Source: Rhodoferax fermentans (GTDB lineage: Bacteria > Pseudomonadota > Gammaproteobacteria > Burkholderiales > Burkholderiaceae_C). From it: a stretch of 64,000 nucleotides of DNA. Location of the stretch: contig NZ_MTJN01000002.1 of NCBI RefSeq assembly GCF_002017865.1, positions 434,001 to 498,000 on the forward strand, written 5' to 3'. This document shows, piece after piece, positions 28,650-37,782 of this stretch (positions within the stretch are counted from its first letter, which is position 1; every line of letters starts with the position of its first letter). The translations under genes and the position numbers were made by a program. A model generated the notes under the pieces. That model ran no database searches. It had not been told where the DNA came from and saw nothing but the letters and a program-made list of their open reading frames with translations.

Positions 28650-28682
28650 AAAAAAACGGCCCTTGCAAGGGCCGTTTTTTTT
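28650..28682. terminator. Bidirectional rho-independent terminator
   Basis: A perfect stem CGGCCCTTGCAAGGGCCG is flanked by an A-run before it and a T-run of eight after it. It can stop the MFS gene on the plus strand and the tct operon on the minus strand. Confidence 0.92.
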
Positions 28683-28729
28683 GTTCGGTGCAACCCGTCA
28701 GACCGGCAGAGGGCTGCGGGCTGCTTGGC

Positions 28730-30226
28730 TCACCGCAAACGTTCGGTGTGCCATTTGAGCACCCGTGGCACTGTCAGGATCAACACAATCACCAGCAAGA
28801 TCGACAGTGACATCGGGCGCTCCAGAAAGATCATCGCACTGCCCTCACCGATGGAGATCGCGTTACGCATCTGGGCTTCTGCCAGCGGCCCCAGGATCAT
28901 GCCCACCAACACCGGTGCGGTGGGAAAGTTGAAGCGGCGCATGACCAGCCCCAGAAGGCCAATGCCATAGAGCAAAAACAGATCAAAAGCACTCTGACGC
29001 ATGCCGTAGACCCCCACGGTGGCAAAAATCATGATGCCTGCGTACAGCTGCGGCTTGGGCACTTTGAGCAGTTTCACCCACAGGCCGACCAGCGGCAGGT
29101 TCAGCACCAGCAACATCACGTTGCCGATGTAGAGTGAGGCAATCAGCGCCCACACCAGCGTGGCCGAAGTGGTGAACAGCTGCGGGCCGGGCTGGATGCC
29201 ATAGTTCTGAAACGCACCCAGCAAAATGGCGGTGGTGTTGGAGGTGGGAATGCCCAGCGTGAGCAGCGGGATCATCGCCGCCGTCACCGTGGCATTGTTG
29301 GCCGCCTCTGGCCCCGCCACCCCTTCAATCGCACCACGTGTGCCGAACTCCTCTTTGTGGGCACCTTTGGCCAGTTTTTTCTCAGCCGCGTAACTCAAAA
29401 AGGACGGTATCTCGGTGCCGCCCGCCGGAATACAACCAAAGGGTGCACCAATCGCGGTGCCACGTAACCAGGCTGGCAGCGAACGTTTCCAGTCGCTCAG
29501 CGTCATGCTGACACGGGTCAGGCGGTTTTCGGTGTCGATCACCCGCCCTTCAAACATCACCGCGTGCATGGCCTCGGCCACCGCAAACAGCCCCACGGCC
29601 ACCAACACGATCTCGACCCCATCGAGCATCTCGGGCACACCGGCGGTGTAACGCACCTGGCCAGTGATCTGGTCCATGCCAACCAGCCCCAGCGCCAGCC
29701 CAATGAACAGCGCAGTGAGGCCACGCACCGTGCTTTTGCCCAGCACCGCACTCACCGTGGTGAAAGCCAGCACCATCAGCATGAAGTATTCCGGCGGGCC
29801 GAGCTTGACCGCAAATTCGGCCACCACCGGCGCAAACAGGGTCACCAGCACCGTGGCAATCGATCCGGCGACAAAAGAGCCAATCGCGGCCGTGGCAAGC
29901 GCGGCACCAGCGCGCCCACTCTTGGCCATTTTGTTGCCTTCCATGGCGGTCACCATGGTGGCGGTCTCACCCGGTGTGTTGAGCAGGATCGAAGTGGTCG
30001 AGCCGCCATACATGGCACCGTAATAAATACCGGCAAAGAAGATCATGGAGGCGGTCGCCTCGACCTGGGTGGTGATCGGCAGCAACATGGCCACGGCGGT
30101 GGCCGGCCCGATACCTGGCAACACACCCACTGCCGTACCCAGCGCACAACCGACAAAGGCCCACAACAGGTTCACCGGCGTGCCCGCCGTGGCAAAACCC
30201 TGCAACAACAGATTCCAGACATCCAT
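28730..30226 (-). CDS. tctA: Tripartite tricarboxylate transporter large permease TctA
   Basis: This 498-residue permease has about ten or more membrane segments. The N-terminal [19 protein letters not shown] and the later [17 protein letters not shown] are the two related motifs of the family; [18 protein letters not shown] is also typical. With TctB and the periplasmic TctC it imports citrate or related carboxylates, driven by ion gradients. The ATG at 30226 overlaps the TGA of tctB. The longer frame to 30403 would overlap tctB and is rejected. It is the last gene of tctC-tctB-tctA. Confidence 0.94.
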   Translation of the reverse strand: MDVWNLLLQGFATAGTPVNLLWAFVGCALGTAVGVLPGIGPATAVAMLLPITTQVEATASMIFFAGIYYGAMYGGSTTSILLNTPGETATMVTAMEGNKMAKSGRAGAALATAAIGSFVAGSIATVLVTLFAPVVAEFAVKLGPPEYFMLMVLAFTTVSAVLGKSTVRGLTALFIGLALGLVGMDQITGQVRYTAGVPEMLDGVEIVLVAVGLFAVAEAMHAVMFEGRVIDTENRLTRVSMTLSDWKRSLPAWLRGTAIGAPFGCIPAGGTEIPSFLSYAAEKKLAKGAHKEEFGTRGAIEGVAGPEAANNATVTAAMIPLLTLGIPTSNTTAILLGAFQNYGIQPGPQLFTTSATLVWALIASLYIGNVMLLVLNLPLVGLWVKLLKVPKPQLYAGIMIFATVGVYGMRQSAFDLFLLYGIGLLGLVMRRFNFPTAPVLVGMILGPLAEAQMRNAISIGEGSAMIFLERPMSLSILLVIVLILTVPRVLKWHTERLR

Positions 30227-30744
30227 CACAACCACCCTGTTTGGGTCAGACCAGGCAGGTTGATGCCCAGAAATTTGGTAAACGCCCAATAGACAGGTGC
30301 GGCAATCAGCAGGCCAACCAGCACGTCCACGGACAAGGACACCCGCCAGGCCACTGGCTGGCCCTGCGCCAGGCGCATGCCACGCGCTGCCAGCACAAAA
30401 CACAGGGCACAGCTCAAAATAAAACCGATGCTGGTGATCAGCGCCGCATTGAGTAACAAGCCAGCCGACAGCCAGACAAATCCGACCCAGTCGGGGTGGT
30501 CACCCGAGTGGTCATCCATGTGCTGAAAACCACCCCGACCAGCCTTGTAGACCAGCCGAACACCACACAACAGCAGGGCCAGCGTCACCACCCACGGCAA
30601 AAAATTGGGCCCGACACCGGCGTACCCAGCCTGAGCCGGGATGCCATAGGCCCCCAGGCCCATCGCCAGCGCCAACAGCAGCACACCCAGGCCCACCAAC
30701 AATTGCAAACGTGGCGAATGTTTCGCCGGGGCGTGTTGACGCAT
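30226..30744 (-). CDS. tctB: Tripartite tricarboxylate transporter small permease TctB
   Basis: This 172-residue membrane protein has four hydrophobic segments at about 12-32, 45-62, 87-108 and 132-155, the usual TctB layout. GVGPNFLPWVVTLALLLCGV is the conserved part after helix 1. It is the small partner of TctA and it overlaps the tctA start. It lies 16 bp after tctC. Confidence 0.9.
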   Translation of the reverse strand: MRQHAPAKHSPRLQLLVGLGVLLLALAMGLGAYGIPAQAGYAGVGPNFLPWVVTLALLLCGVRLVYKAGRGGFQHMDDHSGDHPDWVGFVWLSAGLLLNAALITSIGFILSCALCFVLAARGMRLAQGQPVAWRVSLSVDVLVGLLIAAPVYWAFTKFLGINLPGLTQTGWL

Positions 30745-30760
30745 GGTGTCTCCTGGGCTG

Positions 30761-31720
30761 TCAGATCATGCCGGACTTGACCATGGTCGCCCGCAAGGAC
30801 GCAAAGTCGTCGTCGACAAATTTCTCGAAAGCTTCACCCGCCAACACCGCCGGGGTCCAGGCGTTTTTCTCCAGCGCCTCGGCCCAGGCCTTGGATTGGG
30901 TGGCCTTGATCACCATCTCGGTCAGTGCCTTGCGTTGTGCTGCGGTGATGCCCGGGGCACCGTACACACCACGCCAGTTGCCAATCTCGACATCGATGCC
31001 CTGCTCTTTCAAGGTAGGCACATTGATGCCTTTCAGGCGGGCGCCCGATGTCACCCCGATGGCGCGCATCTTGCCGGACTCGATGTAAGGCGCAAATTCG
31101 CTATAGCCACTGCCGCCAATCGTCACATTGCCACCCAGGATGGCCGCAGTGGCTTCACCACCGCCCCGGAAGGCCACGTAATTGATCTTGGCCGGGTCGA
31201 CCCCCACCGCACGCGCAATCATGGCGGCGGCGATGTGTTCGGTGGCACCACGCGAACCACCACCCCACTTGACGCTGGCCGGGTCTTTCTTGAGCTGTTC
31301 AACCACCTCGGCCAAGGTCTTGAAAGGCGAGTTGGCGGGCAGCACAAACACGTTGTATTCGCTGGTCAGACGGGCAATCGGGGTCGCGGCGGTGATCGAC
31401 ACCGGCGGCTTGCCCGTGATGATGCCACCCAGCATCACCGCACCCATCACCATCAGGGCGTTGGGGTCACCCTTACTGGCGTTGACAAACTGGGCCAGAC
31501 CCAGGGCACCGGCGGCGCCGCCTTTGTTTTCGTAGACCACGGTATCAACCTGTTTGGCATCAATCAGCGCCTTGCCCAAAGCGCGGCCGGTGGTGTCCCA
31601 ACCACCACCCGGGTTGGCAGGCAGCATCATCTTGAGGTTGGTGGCAGCCAGAGCCGACAGGGGCAGCCCGCTGCTGGCAGCGAGAACCGCCAAAGACTTG
31701 AGAAAAGTATCGCGACGCAT
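30761..31720 (-). CDS. tctC: Tricarboxylate-binding periplasmic protein TctC (Bug family)
   Basis: This 319-residue protein has a signal peptide ending near SALAATN (residues 22-28). The mature part is of the Bug/TctC fold, with LMLPANPGGGWDTT-type N-terminal text (MMLPANPGGGWD) and the Bug hallmark around NKGGAAGALGLAQFVNA. It captures carboxylates in the periplasm and hands them to TctAB. The ATG at 31720 has AGGAG before it. It is the first gene of the operon, divergent from the methyltransferase and tctDE. Comamonadaceae carry many Bug proteins, so the exact ligand is open. Confidence 0.92.
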   Translation of the reverse strand: MRRDTFLKSLAVLAASSGLPLSALAATNLKMMLPANPGGGWDTTGRALGKALIDAKQVDTVVYENKGGAAGALGLAQFVNASKGDPNALMVMGAVMLGGIITGKPPVSITAATPIARLTSEYNVFVLPANSPFKTLAEVVEQLKKDPASVKWGGGSRGATEHIAAAMIARAVGVDPAKINYVAFRGGGEATAAILGGNVTIGGSGYSEFAPYIESGKMRAIGVTSGARLKGINVPTLKEQGIDVEIGNWRGVYGAPGITAAQRKALTEMVIKATQSKAWAEALEKNAWTPAVLAGEAFEKFVDDDFASLRATMVKSGMI

Positions 31721-31760
31721 CAGATTCTCCTAGGGGTTGAGACAGGGCCTGATGATGCGT

Positions 31761-31784
31761 GGACAGCCTGTCAAACACCTGTCC
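31761..31784. promoter_or_regulatory. Inverted repeat between tctC and the divergent gene
   Basis: GGACAG at 31761-31766 and CTGTCC at 31779-31784 form arms, and GACAGcCTGTC at 31762-31772 is itself a palindrome. The site lies 41-64 bp upstream of the tctC start. It could be an operator for TctD, whose gene is close by. This rests on symmetry and position only. Confidence 0.35.
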
Positions 31785-31878
31785 GGATGCACTAGGGAAA
31801 ATACCGAGCCAAGTTGGCGCTGGGGTCCGCGGCGCTCATCTGTTACAACCCTGCCATTCACTTCGAGAGTCCAGTCCC

Positions 31879-33120
31879 ATGTCCGACCCCGTCATCCCCG
31901 AGCGGCCCCTTCCCGTCAGCGCCAACACTGACATCCATTGGCAAGAATCTGGCCGGGCCTGCAGCGCACGCTGGCGCTCAGAACGCGGTGCCACAGCGCC
32001 CCGTCAAGTGGTGCTGGCGGATGACACCTTGACCGCCGACACCGCTTACCGCCTGGCCTGTGCAGGCACCGCTTTGCTGTGGCGGGGCGACTTCCAGAAC
32101 GCGCGTCAACTGTTGCAAGCCATGGCACGCCGAGCCGACCAGGTACCCAAGCGCAAACGTGCCAAGGTGCCAGCCCCTGTCAGCGCCGCCGAGGCCTTTC
32201 ACCAGCAGCGTCTGGCCCAGTCACAACGCGCTCGCACCCTGGGCATGATCCTGATCGAGTTCAACGCCGACTACAGCATCGGGCTGCGCCGCGCACCCGA
32301 TGTCAAAGCCGCCTGCACCGAAGCCTGGGGCGAAGCAGAGGCCAACAGCGACACCACGTCCGGCCACTCGGTGGCCTCGCTGCGTGAACTGCTGGGCATC
32401 ACCAGTGCCTTCGAGTGGCAACGGGTGGGGGTGGAGGTCAGCTCACTCGGTGCCGCGCCCAACAACCGCATCCACCCGCATTACGGCGTGTTCTCACCAG
32501 TGCGTGGTGAATACATCCAGTTGGTGGCCACGGCGCACCTGCCCAAACCTGCCAAAGGCCAGGACGGCCTGACGGCTTTTGACATCGGCACCGGCACCGG
32601 TGTGCTGGCGGCGGTACTGGCACGCCGCGGGGTGCCACACATCATTGGCACCGACATGGATGAGCGGGCCCTGGCCTGTGCCCGCGCCAATGTGGCCCAG
32701 CTTGGCCTGCAGGAGCAGATCAGCGTGGTCCAGGCCGATCTGTTTCCCCCAGGTCGCGCCTCGCTGGTGGTGTGCAACCCGCCGTGGTTGCCGGCCCGGC
32801 CAGGTTCACCGCTGGAGCGCGCGGTGTACGACGAAGGCGGTCAGATGCTCAGCGGTTTTCTGGCGGGTTTGTCGGCGCACCTGGAACCCAAGGGGGAAGG
32901 CTGGCTGATTCTGTCGAGCCTGGCCGAACACCTGGGCCTGCGTTCCCGCGAGGCCCTGCTGGCGCTGTTTGAGCAGCATGGCCTGCGGGTTATCAGCCGC
33001 ATCGATGCCAAACCGCTGCACCCCAAAGCCAGCGATGCCAGCGACCCGCTGCACCAGGCCCGCGCTCAGGAAGTCACCTCACTCTGGCGGCTGGCGGTGG
33101 TGACCAGCAGCACACTCTGA
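31879..33120 (+). CDS. Class I SAM-dependent methyltransferase with NPPW motif
   Basis: This 413-residue protein has an N-terminal part of about 220 residues without a domain that I recognise. A methyltransferase core follows with AFDIGTGTGVLAAVLARRG (motif I), IIGTDMDERALACARANV (acidic loop) and LVVCNPPWLPARPGSPLERA. The NPPW motif marks the group acting on planar nitrogens, such as PrmB/PrmC or the RsmC/RlmG rRNA enzymes. The target is therefore likely an amide, a base amine or a small molecule. The ATG at 31879 is used. The gene ends 15 bp before tctD, so it is probably in the same transcript, although a link to transport is unknown. Confidence 0.8.
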   Translation: MSDPVIPERPLPVSANTDIHWQESGRACSARWRSERGATAPRQVVLADDTLTADTAYRLACAGTALLWRGDFQNARQLLQAMARRADQVPKRKRAKVPAPVSAAEAFHQQRLAQSQRARTLGMILIEFNADYSIGLRRAPDVKAACTEAWGEAEANSDTTSGHSVASLRELLGITSAFEWQRVGVEVSSLGAAPNNRIHPHYGVFSPVRGEYIQLVATAHLPKPAKGQDGLTAFDIGTGTGVLAAVLARRGVPHIIGTDMDERALACARANVAQLGLQEQISVVQADLFPPGRASLVVCNPPWLPARPGSPLERAVYDEGGQMLSGFLAGLSAHLEPKGEGWLILSSLAEHLGLRSREALLALFEQHGLRVISRIDAKPLHPKASDASDPLHQARAQEVTSLWRLAVVTSSTL

Positions 33121-33135
33121 AGGACCCGGTCAACT

Positions 33136-33816
33136 GTGAAACTGCTGCTGATCGAAGACGACGAGGCCCTGCACACCGCACTCACACGCAGCCTGACACG
33201 CTTGGGCTGGCAGGTCGAGGTCTGCCACGATGGGCGTGCTGCACTGGGCCACTGGCGCAGCAGCCAGCCCGATGTGGTGATGCTGGACCTGAGCCTGCCG
33301 GTGCGCGACGGCCTGCACATCCTGGGCCAGGCGCGTGACGAGGGCCTGGCCACCCCAGTGCTGATCCTCACCGCCCGTGGCACCGTGGGCGACCGCATTG
33401 CCGGCCTGAACGCCGGCGCCGACGACTACCTGCCCAAACCCTTTGACCTCGACGAGCTCGAAGCGCGCTTGCGTGCCCTGCACCGCAGGCGTTCAGAAAA
33501 TTATGAAAAAACGGCCTCTAGCCCTTACGCCAAAAGCATTCTCAGCTACGACAAAGAGAGCGGTGCAATCTACCATGCAGGCCAAGTGCTGGAGCTGGCA
33601 CCGCGTGAGTTGAGCTTTCTGAAAACCTTGCTGGCGCGCCCCGGCCAGGCGGTGTCCAAAGAGCGGCTGTTTGAGGTCGTGTTTCCGGGGCAGACCGAGG
33701 TGCAGTTTGAAGCGATCGAGGTGGTGGCCTACCGACTGCGCAAAAAATTGCAAAGTACCGGCGCCACACTGACCACCCTGCGTGGCTTGGGTTACTTGCT
33801 GAAACTGCCAGCATGA
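33136..33816 (+). CDS. tctD: OmpR-family response regulator, TctD-like
   Basis: This 226-residue regulator starts with GTG. The receiver has Asp51 in VVMLDLSLPVRDG and the C-terminal winged helix has LAPRELSFLKTLLARPG and YRLRKKL. Residues about 123-138 between the domains (NYEKTASSPYAKSILS) are encoded by a dispersed repeat and lengthen the linker. It overlaps tctE by 4 bp and lies next to tctCBA, so it likely activates that operon in response to carboxylates. Confidence 0.9.
   Translation: MKLLLIEDDEALHTALTRSLTRLGWQVEVCHDGRAALGHWRSSQPDVVMLDLSLPVRDGLHILGQARDEGLATPVLILTARGTVGDRIAGLNAGADDYLPKPFDLDELEARLRALHRRRSENYEKTASSPYAKSILSYDKESGAIYHAGQVLELAPRELSFLKTLLARPGQAVSKERLFEVVFPGQTEVQFEAIEVVAYRLRKKLQSTGATLTTLRGLGYLLKLPA
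33503..33549 (+). repeat. Dispersed palindromic repeat, copy 7, inside tctD
   Basis: GAAAAAACGGCCTCTAGCCC is a close match to the left arm; the right half (AAAAGCATTCTCAGCTAC) is degenerate. It lies in frame exactly in the interdomain linker. Confidence 0.65.
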
Positions 33817-35273
33817 GCAACCAGGCCTTGGCGGCACCCCGCAAGCTGTCGCTGCGCAGCTACCTGATGCTGGGCATTTTGTTGCCGGTGGTGCTGTTCA
33901 TTGTGCTCGACACCTTTGTGCTCTACCAGCAAGCGCTGGATGCGGTCAACACCGCCTACGACCGCACCCTGCTGGCCTCGGCCAAGTCGATTGGGGAGCG
34001 CATCAGCGCCAACGGCGAGGCAGAGGACGCGCAGCTCAGCGCGGCCGTGCCCTACGCGGCACTCGAGGTGTTCGAAGCCGACAACCGCAGCCGCATGATG
34101 TACCGTATCTCCAACACCCGGGGGGAACTGATCGACGGTTTTGCCGACCTGCGCGCCTGGCACGGCAGCCTGCCGCAACACGGGCCCTATGCGGCGCTGG
34201 TCGATTTTTACAACGATGTCTACCGGGGCGACCCGGTGCGGGTGGCGGTGCTGCTGCAGCCGGTGGCGGTGCAAAACGCCCGCGTCATGGCGGTGGTGCA
34301 GGTGGCCGAAACCCTGGAGCTGCGCCGCACACTGGCGCGCCAGATCCTGATCAACACCTTGCTGCGCCAGCTGGCGCTGGTGTCAGTGATTGCGCTGGTG
34401 GTGTTTGTGGTGGTGCAACGCGCCACCAAACCGGTACGCCAGCTCAGCGACCTGCTGCGCCAGCGCCGGGTGGACGACCTGACCCCCTTGCAGGTGGCCG
34501 ATGCACCCACCGAGTTGCTGCCGCTGATGGACGCCACCAACACCACCATGAGCCGCCTCAAGGACCTGCTGGACAACCAGAAACGTTTTGTGCGCGACAC
34601 CGCGCACCAGCTGCGCACCCCGCTGGCGGTGCTCAAGGTACAGGTGCAGTCGGCGCTGCGCGGCGATGTGGAGCACCAGCAGGCGCTGCAGGAGATCAGC
34701 CACACCGTGCAACGCGCCACTGTGCTGGCCAACCAGATGTTGTCGCTGGCCAAGGTGGCCCAACTCGCGCAGGAGCGATCTGACCCCGGCCCAAGCCTGG
34801 ACTGGGCGCTGGTGCTGCGCGAGGTGGCGCTGGACCTGTCCCCGCTGATTGCCGAACAGGAACTCGACTTTGACATCCAGACCACCCACGCCAGCATCCA
34901 AACCCATGACTGGATGCTGCGTGAACTCACGCGCAACCTGCTGCACAACGCCATCCGCTACAGCCCGCGCGGCGGCCGTCTGCACCTGCGCCTGACACGC
35001 GACCGCCGCTGGGCGACCCTGGTCATTGCCGACAGCGGACCAGGCATTTCGGACGAACTGCGCAAACGTCTGTTCCAGCCGTTCTCGGCCGGCCAGGCCA
35101 GCAGCGGCTCGGGCCTGGGGCTGGCGATCTGCCTGGAAATCACCCGCACCCTGGGTGGCCACATCGAGCTGGTCAACCGCGAAACCCACGGCCAGCGCGA
35201 CGGTCTCGACACCATCGCACGACTGCCGCTGGCGGCCAGCAAGTCCTCCAGCCAGCAGCTAAGGCAACGCTGA
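33813..35273 (+). CDS. tctE: Sensor histidine kinase, TctE-like
   Basis: This 486-residue kinase has TM1 at about 18-38, a periplasmic 2CSK_N-type sensor region to about 175, and TM2 at about 184-202. HAMP-like text follows, then the dimerisation segment with phospho-His265 in RDTAHQLRTPLAVLK. The ATPase has LLHNAIRYSPRGG (N-box), IADSGPGIS (G1) and SGSGLGLAICLEI (G2). It pairs with TctD for control of tctCBA. The last three codons (RQR) and the TGA are contributed by the IS5-family element inserted at CTAA 35259-35262. Without the element the gene would end QQLN-stop. The kinase core is intact. Confidence 0.92.
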   Translation: MSNQALAAPRKLSLRSYLMLGILLPVVLFIVLDTFVLYQQALDAVNTAYDRTLLASAKSIGERISANGEAEDAQLSAAVPYAALEVFEADNRSRMMYRISNTRGELIDGFADLRAWHGSLPQHGPYAALVDFYNDVYRGDPVRVAVLLQPVAVQNARVMAVVQVAETLELRRTLARQILINTLLRQLALVSVIALVVFVVVQRATKPVRQLSDLLRQRRVDDLTPLQVADAPTELLPLMDATNTTMSRLKDLLDNQKRFVRDTAHQLRTPLAVLKVQVQSALRGDVEHQQALQEISHTVQRATVLANQMLSLAKVAQLAQERSDPGPSLDWALVLREVALDLSPLIAEQELDFDIQTTHASIQTHDWMLRELTRNLLHNAIRYSPRGGRLHLRLTRDRRWATLVIADSGPGISDELRKRLFQPFSAGQASSGSGLGLAICLEITRTLGGHIELVNRETHGQRDGLDTIARLPLAASKSSSQQLRQR

Positions 35274-36438
35274 ACAAGTAGAGTCAAAGCAGGCCCCAGC
35301 GGTATCGAGAAACCGAAGTTGTCGAAATTGCGACCAGCTGAGCTCGCTTTTGCCCCCTTTGAGGCTGTTTCAGGGGGAATTCACCCCCTATTGCGCCCTC
35401 ATGGACGCACCTGTGCCATCAGCCTTTGTCGGCAGAGATAGATGTTGGCCAGCGCCAAAGCAGTAAACGCCCGCGTGGCGTTCTTCTGCAACCCACGGTA
35501 ACGCACCTTGCCAAAGCCCCACAGGCGCTTGACCACAGCAAATACATGCTCCACGCGTGAGCGGATCTTGGATTTGTTGCGGTTCTTGGCGCGAATGCCT
35601 TCATCGACCACACCAGAGCGGCGACTGCGCTGGTTGGTGAAGTCTTTGGCCTTGGGTGCTGCACTGCGGATCAGCTCCTTCTGGCTGGCGTAGGCACTGT
35701 CGCCATAGACGCGTTGCTCCTTGCCATGCAACAAACTGGGCAGTGGGTGTTTGTCATGCACGTTGGCTGCTGTGACCACCGCATGGTGGGCCAGACCACT
35801 TTGGCTGTCCACACCGATGTGCAACTTCATGCCAAAGTACCACTGTTGGCCCTTGCGGGTTTGGTGCATGTCCGGGTCGCGCGCCTTATTCGCATTCTTG
35901 GTGGAACTCGGTGCACCAATGATGGTGGCGTCCACAATGGTGCCGGTGTTGAGCTTGAAGCCCTTGCTTTGCAAGACAGCGCCTACTTGGGCAAACAGGG
36001 CTTGGCCAAGTTTGTGCTTGTTGAGGAGTTTGCGAAAGTTCAACACCGTGGTGGCGTCCGGCACAGATTCACGCCCCAGGTCAATGCCCACGAAGCGACG
36101 CAGGCTCACGCTGTCGTACAGAGCTTCTTCACAGGCCAGGTCTGCCAGGTTGAACCAGTGCTGGATGAAGTGGATGCGCAGCATACGCTCAAGCCCGATG
36201 GGGGGACGCCCATTACCGGCCTTGGGGTAAAACGGCTCGATGACTTCGCACAGAGCGGCCCAGGGAACGATGACTTCCATGGTCTTCAAGAACTCATCGC
36301 GCCGCGTGGGCTTGCGGTAGGTCTCAAAGCTTTGTTGTTCGGCCATGGCCAGAGTTTGTTGTTTCATCTGCATCTCCTGCTTGGGATGCCACGAACCATG
36401 CAAGTCATGGGCCAACTGGGGACTTGATCAGTGTTGCC
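35263..36438 (-). mobile_element. Complete IS5-family insertion sequence
   Basis: This 1176-bp element is bounded by terminal inverted repeats GGCAACGCTGAACAAGT (35263-35279) and the complement of ACTTGATCAGTGTTGCC (36422-36438), 15 of 17 bases matching. A 4-bp target duplication CTAA is present at 35259-35262 and 36439-36442, matching the YTAR target of IS5-type elements. It holds one transposase gene on the minus strand. It separates tctE from the glutathione peroxidase gene, which would otherwise start about 25 bp after the tctE stop. Confidence 0.93.
35399..36367 (-). CDS. IS5-family transposase
   Basis: This 322-residue DDE transposase is about the length of the IS5 enzyme. The catalytic residues are seen as the Asp in GTIVDATIIGAPSS, the Asp in RVYGDSAYAS and the Glu in RSRVEHVFAVVKR. 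The N-terminal GRPPIGLERMLRIHFIQHWFNL is the typical IS5 DNA-binding region. The ATG at 36367 has AGGAG seven bases upstream; ATG 36373 is possible. No frameshift or stop is seen, so it looks active. Confidence 0.93.
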   Translation of the reverse strand: MKQQTLAMAEQQSFETYRKPTRRDEFLKTMEVIVPWAALCEVIEPFYPKAGNGRPPIGLERMLRIHFIQHWFNLADLACEEALYDSVSLRRFVGIDLGRESVPDATTVLNFRKLLNKHKLGQALFAQVGAVLQSKGFKLNTGTIVDATIIGAPSSTKNANKARDPDMHQTRKGQQWYFGMKLHIGVDSQSGLAHHAVVTAANVHDKHPLPSLLHGKEQRVYGDSAYASQKELIRSAAPKAKDFTNQRSRRSGVVDEGIRAKNRNKSKIRSRVEHVFAVVKRLWGFGKVRYRGLQKNATRAFTALALANIYLCRQRLMAQVRP

Positions 36439-36470
36439 CTAAACTGAAACAAACACCCAGGAGCTCCACC

Positions 36471-37106
36471 ATGTTGCGCAACACCCAGACACCCGGCTTT
36501 TTGTGGCGCCCATCGATCAGCCCGTGCCTGCTGGCTGGCGCCACGCTGTGTATGGGCCTGCTCACCGGCACGGGCGCCATGGCACAAACCAGCCCGGCCA
36601 CCTCCGCTGCTTCCGGGACCAGCGCAGCCGCCTGCCCGGCCATCCTGAACCACAGCTTCAACCGGCTGCAAGACGAAGCCCCCCAGAACCTGTGCCAATA
36701 CGCGGGCAAGGTGGTGCTGGTGGTCAACACCGCAAGTTACTGCGGCTTCACCGGCCAGTACGAAGGACTGGAGGCGCTTTACGCCAAGTACCAGGCCAAA
36801 GGATTGGTGGTGCTGGGCTTCCCGTCCAACGACTTTGGCCAGCAGGAGCCCGACTCCAACAAACAGATTGCCGACTTCTGCTTCAACACCTACGGCGTCA
36901 AGTTCCCGATGTTTTCCAAATCCGTGGTGTCTGGCGCAGGCCGCAACCCGTTGTTTGCCGAGCTGGCGCAAGCCACCGGCACCGCCCCAAAATGGAATTT
37001 CTACAAGTACCTGATTGACCGCAACGGCAAGGTGGTAGACAGCTACAGCAGCCTGACCGGCCCGACCAGCCGCAGCCTGATCGCCGACATTGAGCGTGCA
37101 CTCTGA
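36471..37106 (+). CDS. Exported glutathione peroxidase-family protein
   Basis: This 211-residue thiol peroxidase has an N-terminal signal peptide (hydrophobic 17-33, cut near AMAQT at 36-40). NTASYCGFTGQYEGLEALY holds the peroxidatic Cys91. GFPSNDFGQQEP holds the Gln and KWNFYKYLIDRNG the Trp of the catalytic set. Bacterial members usually reduce hydroperoxides with thioredoxin-like partners; this one is likely periplasmic. The ATG at 36471 has CCAGGAG before it. The IS5 element ends 32 bp upstream, so any transcript from tctE is now broken and expression may depend on the IS or on a new promoter. Confidence 0.9.
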   Translation: MLRNTQTPGFLWRPSISPCLLAGATLCMGLLTGTGAMAQTSPATSAASGTSAAACPAILNHSFNRLQDEAPQNLCQYAGKVVLVVNTASYCGFTGQYEGLEALYAKYQAKGLVVLGFPSNDFGQQEPDSNKQIADFCFNTYGVKFPMFSKSVVSGAGRNPLFAELAQATGTAPKWNFYKYLIDRNGKVVDSYSSLTGPTSRSLIADIERAL

Positions 37107-37129
37107 GCCGACACAACAGCAGCTGACAC

Positions 37130-37546
37130 ATGGACAAATTGCGCATCGACAAATGGTTGTGGGCCGCCCGCTTCTACAAGACCCGCAGCCTGGCCTGCGA
37201 TGAGATCGACAAGGGCCGGGTCCAGGTCAACGGCGCAACCGTGAAACCCGCACGCGAGGTCAAGGCGGGTGACAGCGTCCAACTGCGCAACGGCGCCATC
37301 ACCCGCACGGTGACGGTACTGGGAGTCAGTGACAAACGTGGCCCGGCGCCGCAGGCCGCCCTGCTGTTCGAGGAAACCGCCGAATCTGTGCAACAGCGCC
37401 AGCAAGCCTTGGAGCAACGCCGCCTGGCACCCGAACCCGCGCTGACCATGACCCAAGGCCGCCCCACCAAACGCGACCGCCGCTACGCCGACAAATTGCG
37501 CGGCGACGCCTGGGGTGACCGCTGGAGTGCGTCGCTGGAGCGGTGA
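37130..37546 (+). CDS. hslR: Heat shock protein 15 (S4 RNA-binding domain)
   Basis: This 138-residue protein has an S4 domain at about 3-62 (LRIDKWLWAARFYKTRSLACDEIDKGRVQVNG). A basic C-terminal tail follows (GRPTKRDRRYADKLRG). Hsp15 binds free 50S subunits that carry nascent chains and helps recycle stalled subunits after heat stress. The start ATG is at 37130, 24 bp after the peroxidase gene, so both may share a transcript. Confidence 0.92.
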   Translation: MDKLRIDKWLWAARFYKTRSLACDEIDKGRVQVNGATVKPAREVKAGDSVQLRNGAITRTVTVLGVSDKRGPAPQAALLFEETAESVQQRQQALEQRRLAPEPALTMTQGRPTKRDRRYADKLRGDAWGDRWSASLER

Positions 37547-37630
37547 ACTGTCACAGTGCGGCTTGGTCTGATGTGTCGTCAACTGTACTTACCGTGACAG
37601 TGATTCAAGAGTGACCAGATAGCAGTGGTG

Positions 37631-37708
37631 GGCCATATGGGGTCAGGCAGAGGGCCTCATACGCGCTCCGCTTTGCGAAATCGGCCCCCTGCCTGCCCCC
37701 ACATGGCC
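37631..37708 (+). repeat. Long hairpin module A with conserved loop
   Basis: Bases 37631-37654 pair with 37685-37708: GGCCATATGGGG and CCCCCACATGGCC form the outer stem, CAGGCAGAGGG and CCCCCTGCCTG the inner stem, with about three mismatches in 24 pairs. The loop, 37655-37684, starts CCTCATACGCGCT and ends CTTTGCGAAATCGG. The same loop recurs in module B in inverted orientation. No gene is supported here. Confidence 0.8.
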
Positions 37709-37782
37709 TGAGACAGTCGTGGCGTTCGGTACTGCCAGGAATCTGAGATTGAAAGCTGGCGAACCTGAACGCTTGCCGCCGT

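Noticed and set aside
37655..37684. Hairpin modules as integron attC sites
   Set aside because: attC sites have conserved outer core sites with a variable middle. Here the middle is conserved and the arms vary, no core GTTRRRY sites are seen, and no integrase is near.
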